NCBI GenBank assembly: GCA_014621425.1 | Contig: JAANBB010000415.1 | Location: forward strand, 1 to 35,385 | Length of the DNA stretch: 35,385 nucleotides | Reading direction: 5' to 3' | Source of the DNA: Cylindrodendrum hubeiense | Lineage: Eukaryota; Ascomycota; Sordariomycetes; Hypocreales; Nectriaceae | Shown: one piece after another, positions 30,310 to 35,385 of the stretch | Layout: each line of letters begins with the position of its first letter | How positions within the stretch are numbered: the stretch's first letter is position 1 | Notes under the pieces: model-generated | The model's database searches: none | What the model saw: the letters and a program-made list of their open reading frames with translations, nothing else | What the model was told of the DNA's origin: nothing | Program-made: the position numbers and the translations under genes

Positions 30310-31977
30310 TCATGACCAACCATTCGGTCCCTCTGGCGGCTGTGCCCATGAACTGCCATGGTAAGGATAATCTTCAGTTTCCGCATACGGGGATGAGGTT
30401 GGGTGAGGGACGCTATTGTTCCACGACGAGGCCGGCTGCTGCTGGGCTGTGATGTGAGCGCTGGGGTTCGGTTGGTAGGCATAGCTTTCTGCGCTGTAAG
30501 GCGGGGGGTAGGACACTGGGGCAATAGGCTGCCAAGCTGCCTGGGTTGAGGGTTGCATCTGGTGGTGCGGATTCCAGTGGTTGTTTGGGGTGGCCTGAGG
30601 GTATGAAAAGCCCTCGAAGGCTTGTTGTGGAGGCGCGGGTTGTTCGTATACTGGGTTGAATTGCGTCGGTTGCGATGTCGTCGGTTGCGATGTCGTCGGT
30701 TGCGATGTCGCCGGCTGTGACGTTGTCGGCTGCGATATCGCCGGCACAACTGGCACCTGGATGTGGTTGGTCTCCAATACCTCCGAATGCGACGGCGCTG
30801 ACGCCGGGGCTGTTAATGGTGACTCTGCACTCAAGCCCTTCTTCTCTTCTTCCTCCCTCTTTGCGTCTTCCATCTTCTTCCTCACCTCTAGTCTGCTCTT
30901 CCTTGCACTCGCGATTAAGTCTTTGAATGACGAGTCGTGCTTGGTCGCCCAGGCAGCCCCATCAAAGTCCTTGTCCTTGATGACAGCCGCACTCTGCGCC
31001 GCACGCCCCGTCACTGGCGCACGACCACCCTGCGTGCGCTCCCAGATATCCAGGTCCTGGAGCAGTTCGCCGCGCTTCTTGGGCCGCGCAGCGTCGCAGT
31101 TGGCGTTCCAAAGCGTGATCCACTCCTTGTGGCGGCGCTCCAGCAGCGCACGAGGGCCCTGGTTGGAGATGCCGATCTCTGCCAACTTTTTGCGTAGGGC
31201 TTGTTCCTTGAACATCGAGTAACTAAGCGCGGGGAGTCGATCAGGAGGTTTCGTTTGTTGTCGCTGTAGTTGGTTGAAGCCGACACTGGAGCTGGAACTG
31301 CTTTCAACTACTGTTCGTGGCTTTTTGGGAGTTGACCCTGGACAAGATTCGAGGTGTTTGAATACTTGCCAGTCTTTCATTCGGCTTTGGCATACAGGGC
31401 AGGGGACGAGGCCATCTTCTAGAGTTTGTGTTAGCGCATGATCCATCTGTGCAGCTTGTAAAGGTATCATACCAGGCTCGGGCACATATTCATCATCGTC
31501 TATAACCTCGACGATTTCGTTCTCTTCAAAGGCGGTCGCATCCGGGATGTGTGCCTCCCCCCGAGTCTTCCTCAACCGTGACGACGTCCGTAGTCTCTTA
31601 CCCTCGGGCGTATCGTTGATCTCGTTGGGGCCGTCCACGGCCTTCCTCTTGGCCAGGGAGTTTGCCTCGCCACCACTCTTCGCCAATTCAAGAGCCACGG
31701 TCCGTGCCTTGACGAAAGAATCGACAGTCTCCTCTATTGACCAATTACTCCTGAGCTTGAGCTCTTGGTCTGGTGCGCGACAGAGCGGACACTTGCTGTC
31801 GTTGGACAGCGCCCTCCGGATGCATAGCGAGCAAAATGTGTGGGAGCATGAAGTGATCATGGGAGTTTTGTAGAAATCTTTGCAAACCTGGCAGCGCAGC
31901 GCACTCTCAACAGCAGCGAAGCCAGAGAGCGGCGTTGAAAGCCAGTCGGTCGAGTCGGGGACATCGGTGTCGGACAT
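30310..31977 (-). CDS. RAD18: Postreplication repair E3 ubiquitin ligase Rad18
   Basis: Rad18 works with Rad6 to monoubiquitinate PCNA at stalled forks. The first ATG is at 31977. A 54-base GT-AG intron (31472-31419) with a GCTAAC branch-like site is inferred, giving 537 aa; the unspliced frame would be 555 aa. The RING finger has C29, C32, C44, H46, C49, C52, C63 and C66. The UBZ4-type zinc finger has C175, C178, H190 and C194 in the spliced numbering. A SAP DNA-binding motif lies at about 236-268 (FKEQALRKKLAEIGI). The C-terminal third is unlike yeast Rad18: Pro/Gln/Ser/Tyr-rich and disordered, with five TTSQP-type repeats. It shares an upstream region with the Pol delta subunit gene. Identity as Rad18 is very strong; the intron is likely but not proven. 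Confidence 0.95.
   Translation of the reverse strand: MSDTDVPDSTDWLSTPLSGFAAVESALRCQVCKDFYKTPMITSCSHTFCSLCIRRALSNDSKCPLCRAPDQELKLRSNWSIEETVDSFVKARTVALELAKSGGEANSLAKRKAVDGPNEINDTPEGKRLRTSSRLRKTRGEAHIPDATAFEENEIVEVIDDDEYVPEPGMIPLQAAQMDHALTQTLEDGLVPCPVCQSRMKDWQVFKHLESCPGSTPKKPRTVVESSSSSSVGFNQLQRQQTKPPDRLPALSYSMFKEQALRKKLAEIGISNQGPRALLERRHKEWITLWNANCDAARPKKRGELLQDLDIWERTQGGRAPVTGRAAQSAAVIKDKDFDGAAWATKHDSSFKDLIASARKSRLEVRKKMEDAKREEEEKKGLSAESPLTAPASAPSHSEVLETNHIQVPVVPAISQPTTSQPATSQPTTSQPTTSQPTQFNPVYEQPAPPQQAFEGFSYPQATPNNHWNPHHQMQPSTQAAWQPIAPVSYPPPYSAESYAYQPNPSAHITAQQQPASSWNNSVPHPTSSPYAETEDYPYHGSSWAQPPEGPNGWS
30671..30745 (-). repeat. 15-bp tandem repeat, five copies, in Rad18
   Basis: Five 15-base units lie at 30671, 30686, 30701, 30716 and 30731. 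They encode TTSQP/ATSQP/ITSQP-like pentapeptides. The first two units are identical and the others drift by one to three bases. Confidence 0.9.
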
Positions 31978-32162
31978 TGGAGAAGTTGAGGATCGAGGGT
32001 CGAGGATTGGAGGTGGATGTTGAGGATTACAGACACCAGGGCATGAAATTTGAGTATTCCATACGTTATCTAACGGCCCAGAGTTGTCGAACTGTGGTGG
32101 CAAGGTCGCAGGGGATCGGCGTCATTCAGAGTCAAACCCAACCAGCGACCCTTCAAAACGAC

Positions 32163-32180
32163 GTCGCGCCTGGACGCGAC
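32163..32180. promoter_or_regulatory. CGCG-core inverted repeat
   Basis: GTCGCG and CGCGAC are exact inverted copies with six bases between them. It could be a dimer-binding operator for a CGCG-recognising factor; this is inferred. Confidence 0.4.
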
Positions 32181-32342
32181 CGCCAGAGTGACCCTTAAAC
32201 TTTCGACGATATTCGTTATAATGATAGTATGCATTTTAGAATATGAGCCTCGAAGAATCTGGCTTAGATTGCAGTCATATGCATCTAAAGGTGCTGGATA
32301 AGACCCGCTTGGAAGAATACCACGTGAGACCGCGTCCACTCT

Positions 32343-32348
32343 ACGCGT
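32343..32348. promoter_or_regulatory. ACGCGT (MCB-type) box
   Basis: This perfect hexamer lies 137 bases upstream of the Cdc27 start codon, in the shared region. MBF-type control of replication genes through this box is established in yeasts. Confidence 0.45.
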
Positions 32349-32479
32349 CGCTCTCAGCCATTGATCGAAATCCCCATTTCTCGAGCCTTGACCGCGATCC
32401 TTCACCAAGCTGCGTTCTTGTTGCTGGACTTTGATGTAAAGCTGTAACATTGATAATCTCAAATTGATTTGACGCTATC

Positions 32480-34110
32480 ATGGATGAACACAAGAAGTTT
32501 CTGTCAGATCGTCTGCTCAGCGAGGAGCGGCCGGTAAGTACCACTTCCACATTGAAGACAGACCCTGGACTGATGCAATCGCAGATCACATATCGCCTTC
32601 TCAGCAGAGCCTTGGATGTCCATGTCAACACTGCCAAGGAGTGAGTTTCTTTGCAACCCCGTGTGCTATTCCTTCAACCAGTCTGGTTCTAACAGCCGCT
32701 GTCTTAGGATGCTATATGACTTCCACAAGTACCAGAATGCTCTGCGCTCTGACTCTGTGCATGCGACCTATCTTGTCTATGGAACCAAGAGCTCGGACAA
32801 TGCTCAATCTAATGGAGATGTGGAGATGACTAGCTCCATTCCCGACCATGACGCCCTCTCTGAGGACGCTCCTACTACGACCCTGACTCTAGCCAGAGAG
32901 GAAGAGCTCAAAGGTACAGCACACACCCTACTACTTGGCCATCACCCCTTTCAATATTGACGAGGAGAAACTTCAGATATTTTGGCGGATTACAAGCAAG
33001 TTACTGCTATTCATGTCTACAGTCTAGCGCCTCATCCCCAAAAGGACCTGTGCCTTCTGTCTGATGTCTCAACACAACTATCCGAGTACTCGATAAACGA
33101 AGACACGACCGCAGCAGCGAAGAAGTACGGAACCATTCCCAACACTCAGGTACGCCGCAGAAACCGGAAGGGACGTTCCAATGTTACCGCCCTAGTATCC
33201 AAGCCCGCGAAGCAGGAGTCCATGAAACTGGAGTCCGTGAAACAGGAGCCCACAGCTCCCAAGCCTGCTTTCGCAGCCAAAATCAAGCAAGATCCGTTCG
33301 CTCCCAAAGCACCAGCTTCAGACGCCAAACCTATCAAGCAGGAGACATCGGAACCGTCCTCTAAGAACGCAACACCATCGTCGAGTGCTGGAAAGAAGCC
33401 GCCGGCTTTGAAGAAGGGCGTCTCAGGGGGTATCATGCAATCGTTTGCCAGGGCCGCTGCACTGCCACCTAGGCCCAAGCCGGCTCCCAAGAAGGAGGAG
33501 ACATCGATGGCCCTCTCTGATGATGGCGAAGCCGATGATTCTGACATCCCCGCCAAGAAAACGACTTCTGATCCCGAAGCTGTGAGAGCCGCCAGGAAGC
33601 AACGCGAGGACGCTTTACGGCGCATGATGGAGGATGACGATGAAGAAGAAGCCGAGGCGTCCGAGAAGGACGATGAACCGGCTGACGAAGAGATGGAAGA
33701 GGCACCGGAGCCCGAACCCGAACCCGAACCTGAGACCAAGAAGGAGGAGAAGGAGCCGGCTGAGGTAGTATCGAGCAGTGGGGACGGACGACGAAGGGGA
33801 AAGCGGCGAGTGATGAAGAAGAAGCGCATTTTGGATGATCAGGGATACATGGGTAAGTCAAAGAACAGCAGTTTCCTTTCCCATTGCTGTCAAGTCTTCG
33901 GTTTTGCTAACCCCTGTCACAGTCACGATCCAAGAGCCCGGTTGGGAATCCTTTTCAGAGGATGACGCCGCGCCGCCCGCGAAGAAGCAGGCGGTGACGG
34001 TGACGCAGTCACAGACATCATCATCAACGCCGTCGTCATCAGCAGGTAAGGGGAAGAAGCCTGCCGGCAAAGGGCAGGGGAACATCATGTCCTTCTTTGC
34101 CAAGAAGTAG
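32480..34110 (+). CDS. CDC27: DNA polymerase delta subunit 3 (Cdc27/Pol32/POLD3)
   Basis: This is the non-catalytic Pol delta subunit that links the enzyme to PCNA and supports translesion and break-induced synthesis. Five exons are read: 32480-32533, 32585-32640, 32708-32913, 32977-33852 and 33923-34110. The introns are 51, 67, 63 and 70 bases, and the product is 459 aa. The N-terminal domain, which binds Pol delta subunit 2, includes ITYRLLSRALDVHVNTAKEML, split by an intron, and the ATYLVYG strand. A long Lys/Glu/Pro-rich tail follows with repeated psi-K-x-E motifs and an acidic tract. The conserved GYMVTIQEPGWESFSEDD bridges the last intron. The C-terminus QGNIMSFFAKK (449-459) is a PCNA-interacting PIP box. 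Confidence 0.95.
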
Positions 34111-34171
34111 GCGGTAGAGCGGGAAGCGTTCGGTGCAGAATAGACGATAGCCCAGCATTAATACCCAATAT
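34111..34171. other. Very short convergent spacer
   Basis: Only 61 bases separate the Cdc27 and aminotransferase stop codons, so their 3' UTRs almost certainly overlap on opposite strands. Confidence 0.7.
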
Positions 34172-35385
34172 TTACTTGCTAGAGTCGATCATCGCCGCGT
34201 CTGACACTGTTGTGGCCAGGTTCTCGTACCTGGTTGGATCAGCCTTGACTCTCTGCGTCACGGCAGCTAGCCTCCGCACACCCTCGACGAGTTCGTCCTC
34301 GGGGACATAGGCAAAGGTAACTCGGATGGCGCCGTCAAGATTAACCGTCTTCTCGTCACCGTGAACCTGGAACATGTTGCCGTTGCCGACAATCAGGTTC
34401 TCCTCGATCAGGGAGACATCGGCGACGAGCTTCGCTGACAGGCCCTGGGGGAGCTTCAACCATACAAAATACCCTCCGTAGACGTGACCATCAACGAGGC
34501 CGGCCTCGCGAATGGTGACGCCTTGCGGGGAGAGGTGCTCGTGAATTGCGTCCACAAGCAGTCGGTGGCGGCGCTGCAAGCCGGGGCGCACCGTACTGGC
34601 GAGATAGTCCTGCAAGGCGCCCGAGTGGACGAGATCAGACAATACCGCAGCGGAGAACTGACTGGGCGCACCGCCAGACTTTGACGAGGCAGTCTGGGCA
34701 AGACCGAAGGCGAAAGCAGGCGAACCCTCGAGCCAGCCGGTTCGCATACCGGGGCCAGCCATCTTGCTAAAGGAGCCGTTGCTGACGGCGAACCCAAAGC
34801 CCTTGGGATCCTTGGGGTCGCGGTCCATGGCGAGGTCAATGTCGCAGAGGCGCGGGAGCGTCATCTCAGGGGATTCGTCGGAGCGCAGGGAGGCGCCATT
34901 GGCATTCTTGGCCAATGGCCACTGGAGGAGGTCGTAGACGTCGTCACAGATGACCAGAGCGTCGTACTTGCGAGCCAGGCGGACGAGGCCCTCGCGTCGG
35001 CGGACGGACATGGTCTTGCCGGAGGGGTTTGAGCAGGTCGGCACGACGTAGATAACGTGGCGGTAGAACTTGCGGTGCTCTCCGGCGTCTTTGAAGGGCT
35101 GCGGTGCGTGTTAGTGCAAGGGTCCCGGAAGCGGGTTACTGCCAATGTTTCTCACCTGGGCTTGGGGCTTGTTTGGTTTCTCGTCTTCCAGCTCGCGAAT
35201 CTTGGCTTCGAGCACCTCCAGATCTATGCCTTCCTCGTCCTCGGGAAACGCCCTCAGGCGCCCCGCGAAGCCGGCATCGTCAAAGATGCCGCAGGCCAGG
35301 TGGTAGGTGGGTGCGACCATCCAGATGGCCTTTGTGACGGCCGGGTCGGTGAAGCTCTGGAGGATGCAGGCGACATTCTGGCTGG
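34172..35385 (-). CDS. PLP-dependent class I/II aminotransferase (YER152C-like), 5' end outside window
   Basis: This is a fold-type I aminotransferase of the 2-aminoadipate/valine-type group, similar in motifs to yeast YER152C. Two exons are visible, at least 35385-35156 and 35098-34172, around a 57-base intron, giving about 384 residues. The N-terminal part lies beyond the right edge. Visible motifs are SQNVACILQSF, APTYHLACGIFDDAGF, the substrate and PLP loop VPTCSNPSGKTMS, ICDDVYDLLQW with the Asp and Tyr that hold PLP, the Schiff-base lysine in SNGSFSKMAGPGMRTGW, and IRVTFAYVPEDEL near the C-terminus. The exact substrate cannot be told. The gene is intact in the visible part. Confidence 0.92.

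Larger units (their letters stand above)
31978..32479. promoter_or_regulatory. Shared divergent upstream region of Rad18 and Cdc27
   Basis: 502 bases separate the start codons. Sites visible are an inverted repeat GTCGCG-N6-CGCGAC (32163-32180), an E-box CACGTG (32321-32326) and ACGCGT (32343-32348). These are of the kind used by G1/S and bHLH regulators. I see no gene in it. Confidence 0.55.

Noticed and set aside
33146..33829. A 227-aa Ser-rich minus-strand frame opposite Cdc27
   Set aside because: It mirrors the acidic Lys/Glu-rich tail of Cdc27 and has no features of its own.
1..35385. tRNA genes, transposons and CRISPR arrays
   Set aside because: Reading by eye, I found no tRNA box pair, terminal repeats, transposase motifs or spaced repeats. 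A tRNAscan or repeat search could still find diverged ones.

Overview
This window is nuclear DNA of a filamentous ascomycete, most likely a Sordariomycete; that placement is inferred from gene content. The genes carry short GT-AG introns of about 48-134 bases, some with CTAAC-type branch sites. They encode fungal versions of conserved eukaryotic proteins, and they lie on both strands without operons. I saw no tRNA, rRNA, transposon or CRISPR array.

Layout. Bases 1-2735 are gene-poor and rich in short tandem repeats. On the minus strand, 2736-4610 encodes the Ula1/APP-BP1 subunit of the NEDD8-activating E1. A 5.3-kb segment of accessory character follows: a 14-TM-type MFS exporter (6051-7971) and a predicted secreted protein (8410-9909). 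The secreted protein joins a repeat-rich N-terminal half to a very GC-rich, cysteine-containing C-terminal domain. After it come a YMR226C-like short-chain dehydrogenase with a possible mitochondrial presequence (10419-11657), a Prs5-like PRPP synthetase carrying a long insertion (12498-14190, minus), an Asteroid/XPG-like protein (14957-16729), a Cid1-family nucleotidyltransferase with a split catalytic domain (17048-20290, minus), TFIIF alpha/Tfg1 (21806-23956), the splicing factor Bud13/Cwc26 (24258-25238, minus), Trs85/TRAPPC8 (25749-28061), Chm7/CHMP7 (28655-30141), the Rad18 E3 ligase (30310-31977, minus), the Pol delta subunit Cdc27/Pol32/POLD3 (32480-34110), and an aminotransferase cut by the right edge (34172-35385, minus).

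How they relate. Several neighbours are divergent pairs with one shared upstream region: Prs5 with Asteroid, the Cid1-like enzyme with TFIIF alpha, Bud13 with Trs85, and Rad18 with Cdc27. The Rad18-Cdc27 pair makes functional sense. Rad18 ubiquitinates PCNA and Cdc27 binds PCNA through a C-terminal PIP box, and their shared 502-base region holds an ACGCGT cell-cycle-type box and a CGCG inverted repeat. The MFS gene and the secreted protein have no biosynthetic genes around them here.

The most unusual items are the composite secreted protein, the Cid1-type enzyme with about 400 residues inserted in its catalytic domain, the two-start organisation of the dehydrogenase, and two stop-free introns whose length is a multiple of three. 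All exon boundaries were read by eye from splice consensus and frame continuity. No search or computation was run.
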